A DNA stretch of 64,000 nt from Klebsiella variicola (GCF_000828055.2 NZ_CP010523.2:4340001-4404000); one strand, 5' to 3'. Positions 26,739 to 36,941 are shown, counted from the stretch's first letter. Made by a program: numbers and translations. The notes: generated by a model from the sequence alone, not told the origin.

Positions 26739-29253
26739 TCTCTTCTCCTGTCTGCTGCACCGCCGCCCACGACGAGAGGCCGCTGCAGACCACATCCCCG
26801 ACCCAGACGGCGCCGCGCGCCTGGCTGAGCTCCAGCGCCACTTCGCAGGTTTTATTGCCGCCGTAGCTGAAATCGATAGTGGGGTATTTCTTATCCACGT
26901 CCATGACAAACTCGCCGTTTTCATCGGTCCGGGTACGGCCGATATGGTTGTTAATCCGCGCATTCGCCAGCAGCGTGCCGTCTTCTGCACGAATACGACC
27001 GGAGACGGTGACCATCTGCTTCACCTCTGGCTCAATCACTGCGACGTTGCCCGGATAAAGGGTCAGATGACTCTTACGCCCGCTGACGATGTCGTAGCTA
27101 TCGAGCGAGTTTTTGCTGTTCTGCAGCTCCACCTCATAGCGGCCATAGGGAGAGAGCGGCAGGTAGTTACGCTTGCCGCTGAGCGGGAAAATCCGCCCGT
27201 TAACCCTGGCGCTAATCTGACCATCGTCCTCCAGCCCGGTGTTGAAGATCACTCCGGCGTTACCGTCAGTTCGTCCGCTGGCGGCGATGTTTTTGCCCTG
27301 CCAGCCGACGCTGCCGCTGGCGGTGAGGTTAGTGTTGACGTAGCCGTCCGCCGCACTGTTGACGTTCAGCGTGCCGCTGGCGTAGCGGGCGTCGAACTGG
27401 GCATACGCTCCGCCGCTGAGGGTTTTGTCATCCCCGGTATCGCCGGAGATGGCCCGCGACAGATTGGCGCCGATGGTGCGAATAGTGCCTTCATCAAACT
27501 GCTTGCGCGCTGAGAGGTTAGCCATGGTGTAGCCGTTCTGATGGGTCATCCCGGCGCTGAACCAGTTGCCCAGCGGCAGCGAGAGATCGAGAGCGATATA
27601 TTTCCCGGTGTTGGCGCTGCTGTCGCCATTGTTATAGCGCTGGATCCCCGCCCGCAGGCCGAGCGATCCAAAGGCGCCGCTGTAGACCGTCTGATAGTAA
27701 TCCGCAGTGTAGTAATGACTGTTGTAGCGGCGGTCATCGTTGTAGCTGACGCTGAACGTCCCCAGCTTCGACCACAGCGCGTTCAGGTTGAGGGTGCCGC
27801 CGATCGCCCGGTTGTCGGCATCGCTGCGCCGCAATTGATCGCCAATGCGGGTTCTCTCCTGGTTGACCCACACTGAACTGAAGCCTCCCGGCAGCGTAGC
27901 GCTGATGCTGCCGACGCTGCTCCAGGAACTGTCGCTGGCCAGCATATTCTGCAGGTTAACGTTGATCGACTCGCCCAGCGGCAGCGTCAGGCGGGTTTCC
28001 CCCACCGCCTGGTTGTCGTAGCCATAGCCCGTTGCCGCCCAGCTCAGGGTGCTGAGCGACCCGGAGGTCGAGAGGCCTGCCAGCCAGCTCTCTTTTGCCG
28101 GCCGGGTCTTTTTGCCGCTTTCCGACCAGCGATCCATATGGAAACTGCCGCCCCATACCTGCCACGCCAGCGGCGCGCCGATGCCGCGTCCCCGGCTGAA
28201 CAGCTTATTGACCCGCTGGGTGCGTTTGCTGACCACCCGACCATTAACGATCACCTCCACTTCCACGTCGTAAATACCGTACGGCAGGCCGCGGGTATCC
28301 ACTTCATGGTTGCCCATGGCGAAGTTCTGGACGCTCAGCAACCGGCCGTCACGGGTGAGATGCACCTCGCCCGCCGCCGGTAAAAAGGCAATCACCGGCG
28401 TGGCCGACTGACTGTTGTCGAAGACGGTGGAGCTGGCCTGATTCCCCCAGGAAAGGCCGTAAATCTTGCCGGCCGAAATAGCGGTCATCGGTCCCAGGGA
28501 CTGCAGGTTCCAGGTGTCGAGCATCCCGCCGGCAAAGCGGTGGCCGGCGAAATCGCGCTCATACATGGCCTTATATAATTCACTGTCCTGCTGACCGCTG
28601 CCGATCCCGTACAGCGAGCCGTCGAGCACCACGTGATGCTCCCGCAGCGCGGTGACGTTGTTCAGCGACAGGTAGCTGGAGGTGTTGCTCCCGCCATTGC
28701 GCATCTGGTTGTTATAGACGCCGAGGTTATAGCTCAGGTTGCTGCTGAGGGTGTTCACGCTGGACTGACCGATATCTTCGCTGCGCGAGCGCAGCACGGT
28801 GCCCAGCGCCTCGCGTTTGACCACCAGCTGCAGCAGCAGCTGGCGCAGGCTGAGATCCAGCTGCGCGCTGTCGGTCAGGGGAATGGTGAGTGCCTCGCTG
28901 AACGGGGCGTTGGCCAGGCCGATCAGCTGCTGTCGGGTCTGTTGGCTGACGCTGGCGTTCCCCTCGCTCTCCTCCAGTTGGATCTGCCGGACACGCAGCT
29001 GGCCGTCGTCCAGCCAGATAAAGGCGCTGCCGATCCGCTGATCGTCACGGGTGTCCTGGCTGCCGGCAAGATGAATATAGAGCGGGACGCTCATACCGTC
29101 CTGCAGCGCCCGGCTGAAGGCCTGCGGAATAATCACCCCGCCAATCTGCTGGGCACGTACGGCAGCAGCGCTGGCGTCGGGCTGAACGAACAAAAAGATC
29201 ATGCCGAAGGCAAGCTGCGTTTTCAGTCCTGGGGAAATCCGTCGTAGAGGCAT
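26728..29253 (-). CDS. ecpC: ECP pilus outer-membrane usher EcpC
   Basis: 841 residues from the ATG that gives [11 protein letters not shown], matching E. coli EcpC; an ATG seven codons upstream is also open. The signal peptide ends near PDASA. Outer-membrane usher that assembles and secretes EcpA and EcpD. A long beta-barrel middle with [22 protein letters not shown] repeats is followed by a C-terminal domain with two cysteines (KTCEVAL, DVVCSG). It is highly similar to the E. coli protein as I remember it. Co-transcribed with ecpB (25-bp gap). Confidence 0.96.
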   Translation of the reverse strand: MPLRRISPGLKTQLAFGMIFLFVQPDASAAAVRAQQIGGVIIPQAFSRALQDGMSVPLYIHLAGSQDTRDDQRIGSAFIWLDDGQLRVRQIQLEESEGNASVSQQTRQQLIGLANAPFSEALTIPLTDSAQLDLSLRQLLLQLVVKREALGTVLRSRSEDIGQSSVNTLSSNLSYNLGVYNNQMRNGGSNTSSYLSLNNVTALREHHVVLDGSLYGIGSGQQDSELYKAMYERDFAGHRFAGGMLDTWNLQSLGPMTAISAGKIYGLSWGNQASSTVFDNSQSATPVIAFLPAAGEVHLTRDGRLLSVQNFAMGNHEVDTRGLPYGIYDVEVEVIVNGRVVSKRTQRVNKLFSRGRGIGAPLAWQVWGGSFHMDRWSESGKKTRPAKESWLAGLSTSGSLSTLSWAATGYGYDNQAVGETRLTLPLGESINVNLQNMLASDSSWSSVGSISATLPGGFSSVWVNQERTRIGDQLRRSDADNRAIGGTLNLNALWSKLGTFSVSYNDDRRYNSHYYTADYYQTVYSGAFGSLGLRAGIQRYNNGDSSANTGKYIALDLSLPLGNWFSAGMTHQNGYTMANLSARKQFDEGTIRTIGANLSRAISGDTGDDKTLSGGAYAQFDARYASGTLNVNSAADGYVNTNLTASGSVGWQGKNIAASGRTDGNAGVIFNTGLEDDGQISARVNGRIFPLSGKRNYLPLSPYGRYEVELQNSKNSLDSYDIVSGRKSHLTLYPGNVAVIEPEVKQMVTVSGRIRAEDGTLLANARINNHIGRTRTDENGEFVMDVDKKYPTIDFSYGGNKTCEVALELSQARGAVWVGDVVCSGLSSWAAVQQTGEENES

Positions 29254-29278
29254 CGTCGTTATCCATCTGCACAACTAT

Positions 29279-29947
29279 CTATTTCACGGGAACAAACTGC
29301 TCACCCTGCCAAAGCGCAACCCGTCCTTTTTTATTCGCCGTGTCCACCTGCGTAAAACGGCGCGATTTACCCGGCATCAGGTAGTAATTCTCTTTACACT
29401 CCTTACCGTCGGCGGCCTTCAGGCAAGGGCCGTAGGCGAGGATCCGCAGCGTCGCATTCCCGGTGTTGGTCAGAGAGCCGTTGGCGTACTGAAAGCGGTA
29501 ATTCACTTGCCGGGGCGCCACCACCAGAATGGTGCCGATGCGGGCGGACGCCGTCGCTACCGCGCTGCGGTTGGCGTTATCGCGCTGGGCATCGCTGAGT
29601 GCCTGATCGAACCAGACAATACGGTAGTAGCGCTCTTTGTCATCCGCCGGGCCTTTGTAGAAGAAACGGATGACATCGCTGGCCTGGGCGGGTAGCAGCA
29701 GGCTGGCGGGGGTAAGCAGCACCTCATCCGGTTTATCCATCGGGATAACCTGCCCACCATCCAGCGGGGAAGAGAGCCGTTCGAGATGGATATTGATCAG
29801 TCGACCGCTGTCTGTGCTGTTCTTGATTGTTTTGCTCAGCGTGCTGCTGCCGCTGTTCATAAAAGATGAGATATCGCCGACATCCAGCGCCTGCGCCGGC
29901 GACACCCCGACAAGCAGCAGCCCGAGAGCCAGAAGGTGCTTTTTCAT
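29279..29947 (-). CDS. ecpB: ECP pilus chaperone EcpB
   Basis: 222 residues with a signal peptide [20 protein letters not shown]. Periplasmic chaperone paired with EcpE; the two share the [19 protein letters not shown] strand. Two cysteines near the C-terminus ([12 protein letters not shown]) probably form a disulfide. Stands behind an apparent terminator that separates it from ecpA, so it is probably expressed at a lower level than the major pilin. Confidence 0.95.
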   Translation of the reverse strand: MKKHLLALGLLLVGVSPAQALDVGDISSFMNSGSSTLSKTIKNSTDSGRLINIHLERLSSPLDGGQVIPMDKPDEVLLTPASLLLPAQASDVIRFFYKGPADDKERYYRIVWFDQALSDAQRDNANRSAVATASARIGTILVVAPRQVNYRFQYANGSLTNTGNATLRILAYGPCLKAADGKECKENYYLMPGKSRRFTQVDTANKKGRVALWQGEQFVPVK

Positions 29948-29963
29948 AACAATTCCGTCCGTG

Positions 29964-29990
29964 AAAAAAGCAGGGGGAGCCCCCCCTGCT
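29964..29990 (-). terminator. intrinsic terminator between ecpA and ecpB
   Basis: On the minus strand AGCAGGGGG pairs with CCCCCTGCT around a GGCT loop and is followed directly by five T. It lies 15 bp past the ecpA stop and inside the operon, so it probably acts as a partial terminator. Confidence 0.85.
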
Positions 29991-30005
29991 GGTGCATCAG
30001 AAGGA

Positions 30006-30593
30006 TCAGCTGGTCCAGGTGGCGTCGAACTGGACGCTGACGTCGCCGCTCCAGATCCCTTCCGGCAGGGTGCTGTAATCGGTCACTGCGGTGGTGCCGT
30101 TGGTGGTGCCGCTGATGATGGAGAAAGTGAAACCATCCTGCGCGGTGGTACGGCCGCTGGCGTTGTAGCCATTAGCCAGCGCGCTGAGGTTGCCGCCCAG
30201 CACGCCGTTAGCGGTATCGATCATCACGGTATCTGCCGTTTTTTCGACCGCGGCGCCGTTATAATCCACACCCACGCTCAGCGTGGAGCCGGAAGTGTCC
30301 AGCTGGGTTAAGGTGTTGGTGATAAGGCGCGAGGTCAGCTTAAAGGCGGTCGCCGTTGCGTCACCCTCAATCGCCACGTCAAACAGACCTTTCTGCGAGT
30401 TAAAGCCTTTAATGCCTTCGGCGTACTGGAATGCCAGGCTGCCGAGCGGGGTCACAACCAGCTTGCTGGTGGTGTCTTTTTTAGCGGTCGCCGACCAGGT
30501 CGCAACAGCCTGAGCCGTTACGTCAGCAGCCTGCGCCACACCCATACCGGTAAACGCTGTTACCAGAGCTATTGCCAGAACCTTTTTTTTCAT
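30006..30593 (-). CDS. ecpA: E. coli common pilus major subunit EcpA (Mat fimbrillin)
   Basis: 195 residues. The signal peptide [20 protein letters not shown] ends at QA-ADVTAQA. The mature protein is rich in Ala, Thr and Gly with no cysteine, as in EcpA/MatB. It polymerises into the common pilus used in biofilm and epithelial adherence. Lies 74 bp downstream of ecpR and is followed by the terminator at 29964-29990, which should favour excess pilin over chaperone and usher. Confidence 0.96.
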   Translation of the reverse strand: MKKKVLAIALVTAFTGMGVAQAADVTAQAVATWSATAKKDTTSKLVVTPLGSLAFQYAEGIKGFNSQKGLFDVAIEGDATATAFKLTSRLITNTLTQLDTSGSTLSVGVDYNGAAVEKTADTVMIDTANGVLGGNLSALANGYNASGRTTAQDGFTFSIISGTTNGTTAVTDYSTLPEGIWSGDVSVQFDATWTS

Positions 30594-30667
30594 CGCTTTT
30601 TCATCCTGAGTTGAATTAAGGACATGATGTCCCGGTGAACCATTTAAAAAACAATATTGCCTGGGTG

Positions 30668-31210
30668 TTACTGAACTAACTTATATATTTTGGAATACAG
30701 TTTGGCCTCAGCATTGCGCCGATGGGTATATACTGTCTTCACGCTACAATTTTCAATTCTGGCGATCGATTTCGGCTGCATGCCCTGAGCGGTCATGCGG
30801 ATTATTTTCATTTCCCGGTCAGTAATTTTATCTTTCTTAATATCTTTGCGGAGAAATCTGCCATTAATTACGTAGGCCAGTTCTTTTCTAATATCGCGAC
30901 TCAGGCCAACATATACCACGCCGCGAATATTGCTATTGTAATACCAGTAATTTGCTAAGGCTTCTGATTTCCTGGCCGCAATCAATACGACCTGTTTCCC
31001 CTTTACCGCGGATAGCCATTCGCTATCGCGCCTGATAAATTCATTTAAAGAAGCCGTGTTGAGATTGATAAACACAAAATCCTTTCTAATCTTCTCCTGC
31101 GACAGATAAATTAATTCATCGATATCCAGAATGAGTTCGGATAGTCCTTTATAGAAGTAGGAGTCATGGGCAGACCAAATGTACTTATCGGAACAGCATT
31201 TATATTCCAT
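30668..31210 (-). CDS. ecpR: transcriptional regulator EcpR (MatA)
   Basis: 180 residues from the ATG at 31210. LuxR-type helix-turn-helix in the C-terminal third ([20 protein letters not shown] and [16 protein letters not shown]). EcpR activates ecp transcription and represses motility in E. coli. The E. coli protein as I recall it is 196 residues; here the 16 codons before the ATG still encode a similar peptide ([12 protein letters not shown]) but contain no ATG, GTG or TTG and are bounded by TGA. Either the start has moved downstream or a non-standard start is used. H-NS-type silencing of the AT-rich upstream DNA would fit. Confidence 0.93.
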   Translation of the reverse strand: MEYKCCSDKYIWSAHDSYFYKGLSELILDIDELIYLSQEKIRKDFVFINLNTASLNEFIRRDSEWLSAVKGKQVVLIAARKSEALANYWYYNSNIRGVVYVGLSRDIRKELAYVINGRFLRKDIKKDKITDREMKIIRMTAQGMQPKSIARIENCSVKTVYTHRRNAEAKLYSKIYKLVQ

Positions 31211-31986
31211 ATAGTTTTTAACCTCATAGTCCTTGAAGTAATCATTTTTACAACTTCACTGTTTGCCAGGCCTACAAAGTTAACTGGCGTATTCGCTTCC
31301 TTTAATAAATCGCCATTAAATAAGACACGCATTACTTATCAATATTTGATAAGCCGGGTTTAATTTTAATTATTTCTGCATGGCGTTGAATTTAAGTTTT
31401 TTCCTATGGAGTGTCAACACGCGGACAGGCAATCAATTTCGTGCCTGGGTCAATATTTACAAAAACTGAAAATATCGGATTTTTGAGGAGTGGAAAAAGA
31501 CATTTATTTTCATGAGGTTATTGGCAATATTACCCTCAATTCTTACTTGTGCTTTATATTACCCAGGATCTTCGCCCTATTATGTTAGGAATATTCTTAA
31601 TGAGGAGCAGGCTGGAATTGTCAAATAAACCAAATTAACAACAAAATAAAGAATATAAATCTGAATATAAGCAATAACCAGGATGATTTACCAATTCATA
31701 AGTCACATGAATAGATTAACCTGCCGCACAAAATAGTTATGCATATGTTAATTCTGCGGAATGATGAATGCTAAACAAAGGTAGAAGCATTATCTATTCG
31801 ATTAAACAGACCTCATTAGCAAGATAAAACGAGTTTTGCCGATAGGTGCCTGCCGTCACGGCTGCGCCTGCCTTCGCGCCCCCCGAAAGCATAGCCGCTT
31901 TTCAAGGCTTCGCCAGCGGTCAGCAAGCCGCGCGGTCGGCCTGTCATCCCCGCCTTTTCCCGCCTGTTCACGCTTTGTTCGCAATA
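31211..31986. other. AT-rich spacer between divergent ecpR and phnC
   Basis: About 780 bp without a convincing gene. The ecp side (to about 31835) is strongly AT-rich and low in structure, suited to H-NS/IHF control of ecpR. The phnC side is GC-rich and leads to a Pho box. A 38-codon frame at 31512-31628 has no usable ribosome binding site. Confidence 0.6.
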
Positions 31987-32004
31987 CCGTCATCGAAATT
32001 TCAT
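31987..32004 (+). promoter_or_regulatory. Pho box upstream of phnC
   Basis: CCGTCAT-CGAA-ATTTCAT: heptamers matching CTGTCAT at 6/7 and 5/7 with the canonical 4-bp spacer. A TATTAA -10 candidate sits 9 bp downstream (32014-32019). This is the normal PhoB-dependent promoter layout and predicts induction by phosphate starvation. Confidence 0.65.
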
Positions 32005-32032
32005 ATAAAGACCTATTAATAGTGCCCAGTTA

Positions 32033-32896
32033 ATGACGAACCTGGACACTCTTATGAACAGCTCTCTTGCCGCGGTGGCCGAAACTGATTTCCAGCCGTT
32101 CACCGATCTCGATGCCGGCCTGCAGCGGAAGGTCTTAAGCGTGCGTAACCTGACGAAAGCCTATCATGCTCAGCACAAGGTGCTGGACGGCATCAGCTTT
32201 GACCTGCACGCCGGTGAAATGGTCGGGGTCATTGGCCGCTCCGGCGCCGGTAAATCGACGCTCCTGCATGTCCTTAATGGTACGCACAGCGCCAGCGGCG
32301 GTGAAATTCTTAGCTATCCGGAAGTCGGTATGCCACACGATGTCTCAAAGCTGAAAGGCCGCTCACTCAACGCCTGGCGCAGTCAGTGCGGGATGATCTT
32401 TCAGGACTTCTGCCTGGTACCGCGCCTCGACGTGCTCACCAACGTCCTGCTTGGCCGCCTCAGCCAGACTTCAACCCTGAAGTCGCTGTTTAAAATTTTC
32501 CCCGCCGCCGACCGGGCGCGCGCCATTGCGCTGCTCGAATGGATGAACATGCTGCCGCACGCGCTGCAGCGGGCGGAGAATCTCTCCGGGGGACAGATGC
32601 AGCGGGTGGCAATCTGCCGGGCACTGATGCAAAACCCCGGCATTTTGCTGGCCGACGAACCTGTCGCCTCGCTGGATCCGAAAAACACCCAGCGCATCAT
32701 GGATGTGCTGCGCGAGATTAGCGAGCAGGGCATCAGCGTGATGGTAAACCTGCATTCGGTAGAGCTGGTGAAGACCTACTGCACCCGGGTTATCGGCGTC
32801 GCCAGCGGCCAGCTTATTTTTGACGATCACCCCTCCCGGCTGACGCAGGATGTGCTGCAGCAGCTGTACGGCGATGAAGTTAGCCAATTGCATTAA
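32033..32896 (+). CDS. phnC: phosphonate ABC transporter ATP-binding protein
   Basis: 287 residues. PhnC-type ATPase with Walker [10 protein letters not shown] (residues ~67-75), signature [15 protein letters not shown], Walker [14 protein letters not shown] and a switch His in MVNLHSVEL. The N-terminus has about 30 residues more than usual PhnC, and the ATG at 32033 lies very close to the predicted transcription start, so the ATG at 32054 is an alternative. First gene of phnC-D-E1-E2. No C-P lyase or phosphonatase genes are in the window, so this is a transport-only locus. Confidence 0.92.
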   Translation: MTNLDTLMNSSLAAVAETDFQPFTDLDAGLQRKVLSVRNLTKAYHAQHKVLDGISFDLHAGEMVGVIGRSGAGKSTLLHVLNGTHSASGGEILSYPEVGMPHDVSKLKGRSLNAWRSQCGMIFQDFCLVPRLDVLTNVLLGRLSQTSTLKSLFKIFPAADRARAIALLEWMNMLPHALQRAENLSGGQMQRVAICRALMQNPGILLADEPVASLDPKNTQRIMDVLREISEQGISVMVNLHSVELVKTYCTRVIGVASGQLIFDDHPSRLTQDVLQQLYGDEVSQLH

Positions 32897-32918
32897 TTTC
32901 ACTCACACGGGCAACATA

Positions 32919-33854
32919 ATGAAAAAATATATGACTGGCGCAGTTCGTTTATCCGCAGTGGTCGCGGGCATGATGGCATGGCAGGCGGCGGCAGCGCAGC
33001 CGAAAGAGCTGAATCTGGGCATTCTCGGCGGGCAGAACGCCACCCAGCAAATCGGTGATAACCAGTGTGTGAAGACCTTCCTCGATAAAGAGCTGAACGT
33101 GGATACCAAACTGCGTAACTCTTCCGACTATTCCGGGGTGATCCAGGGTCTGCTGGGGGGCAAAGTCGACGTGGTGCTGAGCATGTCCCCCTCCTCTTAC
33201 GCTTCGGTTTATATCAATAACCCGAAAGCCGTGGATATCGTCGGCATCGCCGTGGACGATAAAGATCAGTCCCGCGGCTATCACTCCGTGGTGATCGTCA
33301 AAGCCGACTCCCCGTACAAAACGCTGGACGATTTAAAAGGCAAAGCCTTCGGCTTCGCCGATCCGGATTCCACTTCCGGGTATCTGATCCCTAACCATGC
33401 GTTTAAAGAAAAATTTGGCGGAAACGCCGACAACAAATACAACAATACCTTCTCCAGCGTCACCTTCTCCGGCGGCCACGAGCAGGACATTCTCGGCGTG
33501 CTGAACGGCCAGTTCGCGGGCGCGGTCACCTGGACCTCGATGGTCGGCGATTACAACACCGGCTACACCACCGGCGCGTTCAACCGTCTGATTCGCATGG
33601 ATCATCCGGATCTGATGAAGCAGATCCGCATTATCTGGCAATCACCGCTGATCCCGAACGGCCCGATCCTGGTAAGCAATGCGCTGCCGGCGGACTTTAA
33701 GGCGAAAGTCGTGGCGGCGGTGAAAAAACTGGACACCGAGGATCACGCCTGCTTTATCAAAGCGATGGGCGGTACCCAGCACATCGGTCCGGGCAGCGTG
33801 GCTGACTTCCAGCAGATTATCGACATGAAACGCGAGCTGGTGAGCGCGCGTTAA
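32919..33854 (+). CDS. phnD: phosphonate-binding periplasmic protein
   Basis: 311 residues from the ATG at 32919 (MKKYMTGAVRL); an upstream in-frame ATG overlaps phnC and would bury the signal peptide. Cleavage is expected near QAAAA-QPKEL. PhnD-family features are LNLGILGGQNATQQ, VDVVLSMSPSSYASVY and KGKAFGFADPDSTSGYLIP, the phosphonate-binding S-x-SG region. It captures alkylphosphonates or related oxyanions such as phosphite for PhnCE. Confidence 0.93.
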   Translation: MKKYMTGAVRLSAVVAGMMAWQAAAAQPKELNLGILGGQNATQQIGDNQCVKTFLDKELNVDTKLRNSSDYSGVIQGLLGGKVDVVLSMSPSSYASVYINNPKAVDIVGIAVDDKDQSRGYHSVVIVKADSPYKTLDDLKGKAFGFADPDSTSGYLIPNHAFKEKFGGNADNKYNNTFSSVTFSGGHEQDILGVLNGQFAGAVTWTSMVGDYNTGYTTGAFNRLIRMDHPDLMKQIRIIWQSPLIPNGPILVSNALPADFKAKVVAAVKKLDTEDHACFIKAMGGTQHIGPGSVADFQQIIDMKRELVSAR

Positions 33855-33921
33855 TCCTGCCTCAACGCCGCCTGCTTGCCCACAGGGTGAGCGGCGGCGC
33901 TACGTTGAAGATCCCCGACGC

Positions 33922-34794
33922 ATGAAGACGACCCACACCGAATTTGAACGCTATTACCAGCAGGTACGCTCGCGGCAAAAGCGCGATACCGTCTGCTGGT
34001 CGTTACTCCTGCTGGCGCTCTATTTTGCCGCCGGCAGCGCCGCAGAATTTAATCTGCTGACCATCTGGCACTCGCTGCCCCACTTCTTTGACTATATGGC
34101 AGAGACCATTCCGCCTCTGAGTGCCGGTAACCTGTTCGCCGATGTGCAGACCAAAGGCTCGCTGGCCTGGTGGGGCTATCGCCTGCCGATCCAGCTGCCG
34201 CTCATCTGGGAAACCCTGCAGCTGGCGCTGGCCTCGACGCTGGTGGCAGTCGCCATTGCCACCATCTTCGCGTTCCTCGCCGCCAACAACGCCTGGACCC
34301 CGGCGCCGGTACGCTTTGCCATTCGGGTACTGGTGGCGTTTTTGCGCACCATGCCCGAGCTGGCGTGGGCGGTGATCTTTGTTATGGCGTTCGGCATCGG
34401 CGCGATCCCGGGCTTTCTGGCGCTGATGCTGCACACCGTCGGCAGCCTGACCAAACTGTTCTACGAGGCGGTGGAGAGCGCGCAAAACAAACCGGTACGC
34501 GGCCTGGCGGCCTGCGGCGCGTCGCCGCTGCAGAAAATCCGCTTCGCCCTGTGGCCGCAAGTGAAACCGCTGTTTCTCTCCTACGGCTTTATGCGGCTTG
34601 AAATCAACTTCCGTTCGTCGACGATTCTCGGGCTGGTGGGCGCGGGCGGTATCGGCCAGGAGCTGATGACCAATATCAAGCTCGACCGCTACGATCAGGT
34701 GAGCATCACCCTGCTGCTGATCATTCTGGTGGTGTCGGCGCTGGACATGCTGTCCGGTCGTCTGCGCCTGTGGGTACTGGAGGGTAAGAAATGA
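33922..34794 (+). CDS. phnE1: phosphonate ABC transporter permease, first subunit
   Basis: 290 residues, about six helices. PhnE-type permease with FLRTMPELAWAVIFV (residues ~140-154) and the coupling loop GLAACGASPLQKIRFALWPQ. A GCCGCC/GGCGGC dyad lies in the 67-bp gap after phnD and may moderate downstream expression. Overlaps phnE2 by 4 bp. Confidence 0.92.
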   Translation: MKTTHTEFERYYQQVRSRQKRDTVCWSLLLLALYFAAGSAAEFNLLTIWHSLPHFFDYMAETIPPLSAGNLFADVQTKGSLAWWGYRLPIQLPLIWETLQLALASTLVAVAIATIFAFLAANNAWTPAPVRFAIRVLVAFLRTMPELAWAVIFVMAFGIGAIPGFLALMLHTVGSLTKLFYEAVESAQNKPVRGLAACGASPLQKIRFALWPQVKPLFLSYGFMRLEINFRSSTILGLVGAGGIGQELMTNIKLDRYDQVSITLLLIILVVSALDMLSGRLRLWVLEGKK

Positions 34795-35675
34795 GCGTCT
34801 GGCACATGCAACCGGATATCGCCGCCAGCCGGCGGCAGCATAAACAGCTCTATCAGGTTCAGGGGCGCTACCTGCGCTACGTCGGGCTGGTGGCGCTGGC
34901 CTGCGTGCTCTATTACGTCTGGTTTTTTCTGCAGTTTGGCATCAGCGGCGAGCAGCTGACCACCGGTCTGCAGCAGATTGGCCGCTACCTGGCGCGGATG
35001 TTCGTCTGGCACGACTTCTGGAACTGGCCGTTCGGCTATTACTTCACGCAAATCGGCATCACCCTGGCTATCGTCTTCGCCGGGACGCTGACCGCCACGG
35101 TGCTGGCGCTGCTGCTCTCCTTCTTTGCCGCCCGCAACATCATGCGCGGCGTGGTGCTGGGGACCCTTGCCCTGCTGATGCGCCGCCTGTTTGATGTGCT
35201 GCGCGGGATCGACATGGCTATCTGGGGGTTGATTTTCGTGCGCGCGGTCGGCCTCGGGCCGCTGGCTGGGGTGCTGGCGATCATCATGCAGGACACCGGT
35301 CTGCTGGGACGGCTGTACGCGGAAGGACACGAAGCCGTGGACCGCTCGCCCGGGCGCGGGCTGACCGCCGTGGGCGCGAACGGCCTGCAAAAGCATCGCT
35401 TTGGCATTTTTACCCAGTCGTTCCCAACCTTCCTCGCCCTGAGCCTGTATCAGATTGAATCCAACACCCGCTCCGCGGCGGTGCTGGGCTTCGTCGGCGC
35501 CGGGGGTATCGGGCTTATCTATGCCGAGAACATGCGCCTGTGGAACTGGGATGTGGTGATGTTTATCACCCTGCTGCTGGTGGCGGTGGTGATGATCATG
35601 GACACCCTTTCCGCCTGGCTGCGCCGTCGCTATATCGGCGGCGCCGCGGTGCCGCTGTATCAGGGCGGACGCTAG
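34791..35675 (+). CDS. phnE2: phosphonate ABC transporter permease, second subunit
   Basis: 294 residues. Second PhnE paralogue: LRGIDMAIWGLIFVRAVGLGPLAG-type helix (split around residues 141-165), loop GLTAVGANGLQKHRFGIFTQ and GFVGAGGIGL. Two-permease phnCDE1E2 sets are known in several proteobacteria, where the permeases probably form a heterodimer. A REP hairpin follows 12 bp after the stop. Confidence 0.92.
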   Translation: MSVWHMQPDIAASRRQHKQLYQVQGRYLRYVGLVALACVLYYVWFFLQFGISGEQLTTGLQQIGRYLARMFVWHDFWNWPFGYYFTQIGITLAIVFAGTLTATVLALLLSFFAARNIMRGVVLGTLALLMRRLFDVLRGIDMAIWGLIFVRAVGLGPLAGVLAIIMQDTGLLGRLYAEGHEAVDRSPGRGLTAVGANGLQKHRFGIFTQSFPTFLALSLYQIESNTRSAAVLGFVGAGGIGLIYAENMRLWNWDVVMFITLLLVAVVMIMDTLSAWLRRRYIGGAAVPLYQGGR

Positions 35676-35686
35676 CACACCTTTGC

Positions 35687-35714
35687 GCCGGATGGCGGCT
35701 TCGCCTTATCCGGC
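35687..35714. repeat. REP element downstream of phnE2
   Basis: GCCGGATGGCGGC-TTC-GCC..TATCCGGC, the classic E. coli-type REP hairpin, 12 bp after the phnE2 stop. Confidence 0.88.
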
Positions 35715-35732
35715 CTACTCGTCCAGGACTGG

Positions 35733-35976
35733 CTGTTGACTCACCGCCGGGCCTGGGGCAACTGAAACTGCCGGTACTGGCGGCCTCAACATCGCTGAGA
35801 CGTTCCCGGAAGGCCGGGGCAGCCCGCATGGATGCGGGCTGAGGGCCGTGTTTTGCAGGGATGCTGCCTCGGCCCGACCCGAAGCCTGCAGGGATAAGTC
35901 GAAGGCACCACGCAGTGGCGATGTTGCTGGCCGGAGCCCGGGGGTACAGGGGGCGGCGGCGACTGGCCGCCCCCTG
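35733..35976. other. GC-rich structured intergenic element of unknown nature
   Basis: About 240 bp with nested complementarity and no plausible gene. CCGGGC (35747-35752) pairs with GCCCGG (35936-35941). GGCC plus CAACATCGC (35782-35795) pairs with GCGATGTTG plus GGCC (35918-35932). A 12-bp helix joins 35812-35823 to 35863-35874 with one G-T pair. Inside are a 10-bp hairpin CAGCCCGCAT/ATGCGGGCTG (35820-35841), which competes with the 12-bp helix, and an 11-bp hairpin at 35947-35976. Such nesting suggests a structured RNA or a palindromic repeat element. I cannot name it. Confidence 0.55.
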
Positions 35977-36109
35977 TGCGCTCCCTGCGCCATGAGTGAC
36001 ATAGTGCAGAAAAAATATTGGGAGCGCTATCTGTCCGGAAATAACATAGAAGTTGTAGCCCTGCCAGGCGCAGTATGCACAGGGAAATTTACGCTTGTAC
36101 CGTTATTCC

Positions 36110-36137
36110 GCCGGGTGGCGGCTGCGCCTTACCCGGC
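36110..36137. repeat. REP element near the HAD gene end
   Basis: GCCGGGT pairing with ACCCGGC around GGCGGCTGCGCC, 43 bp from the stop of the minus-strand HAD gene. Confidence 0.85.
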
Positions 36138-36180
36138 CAGGGGTTCGTGCGCCCTGCCGTTAATTTATTCACCGTTGTTG

Positions 36181-36846
36181 CTATTCCAGCCGCCAGCTCA
36201 GCACCGGCCAGCCATATCCGGCACCCGCCGCCTGCAGCTGCGGACAGGGATTGACCAGCCGCACGCGATCCGCATGCAGGCACAGCGGCAGATCGTTAAT
36301 GGAATCGGTATAGAAAGTCACCTCGCCGTCATACTGCGGATGCGCCTCGCGCCACTGCGCCAGACGCGCCACCTTCCCCTGCTGATAGCTAGGGATCCCG
36401 GCAATGACCCCGCTGTAGCCGCCGTCGACCATCTCCACGTCAATGCCCAGCGCCTGATCAATCTCCAGCGCGGCAGCCACCGCCTGCACCAGCAGGCTAA
36501 CCGAGGCGGAGATAATCAGCATCTGCTCCCCCTCGGCCCGCAGACGACGAATGAGCTCCCACGCCTGCGGATAGACCCGGGGCAGGATCGCCTCGCGCAC
36601 GCAGCGGGCCACCAGCGCATCAACGTCCGACTTCGGTATTCCGGCCAGCGGCGCCTGGATCAGGGCCACATAATCGGCGATATTCATCTCTCCCCGGTCA
36701 TAATCCGCCATTAGCCGCGCCTCGCGGGCAAGATACCCCTTCTGCGTTGCCAGCCCTTCGCGAACCATAAACTGGCTCCAGACCGTACTGCTATCGCCCT
36801 GTATCAGGGTGTTATCGAGATCAAAAATCGTCAGCGTGTTGCCCAT
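36181..36846 (-). CDS. HAD-IB family phosphatase (SerB/CicA-like)
   Basis: 221 residues. HAD superfamily subfamily IB hydrolase: nucleophile D9 and acid D11 in FDLDNTL, motif II serine in LIISASVS, the lysine of motif III in QQGKVARL and the metal-binding YTDSINDLPL. Members dephosphorylate small metabolites such as phosphoserine, or lipids; the substrate is unknown here. It is convergent with phnE2 across the structured element and transcribed in the same direction as the EamA gene. A role in using phosphonate-derived phosphate is possible but unsupported. Confidence 0.85.
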   Translation of the reverse strand: MGNTLTIFDLDNTLIQGDSSTVWSQFMVREGLATQKGYLAREARLMADYDRGEMNIADYVALIQAPLAGIPKSDVDALVARCVREAILPRVYPQAWELIRRLRAEGEQMLIISASVSLLVQAVAAALEIDQALGIDVEMVDGGYSGVIAGIPSYQQGKVARLAQWREAHPQYDGEVTFYTDSINDLPLCLHADRVRLVNPCPQLQAAGAGYGWPVLSWRLE

Positions 36847-36941
36847 GGTACTTTCCCTTACTGGTCAAAATAAGCTGCCGGGAGCATGCGTAAAAAAGAT
36901 GACAGGAAAATGAACCGGACGCCAAAGCGCCCGGCTCGCCA

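Noticed and set aside
31512..31628. 38-codon frame MRLLAILPSILTCALYYPG...
   Set aside because: N-terminus looks like a signal sequence, but the only purine-rich site is about 20 bp away and the surrounding DNA is AT-rich, so chance is likely.
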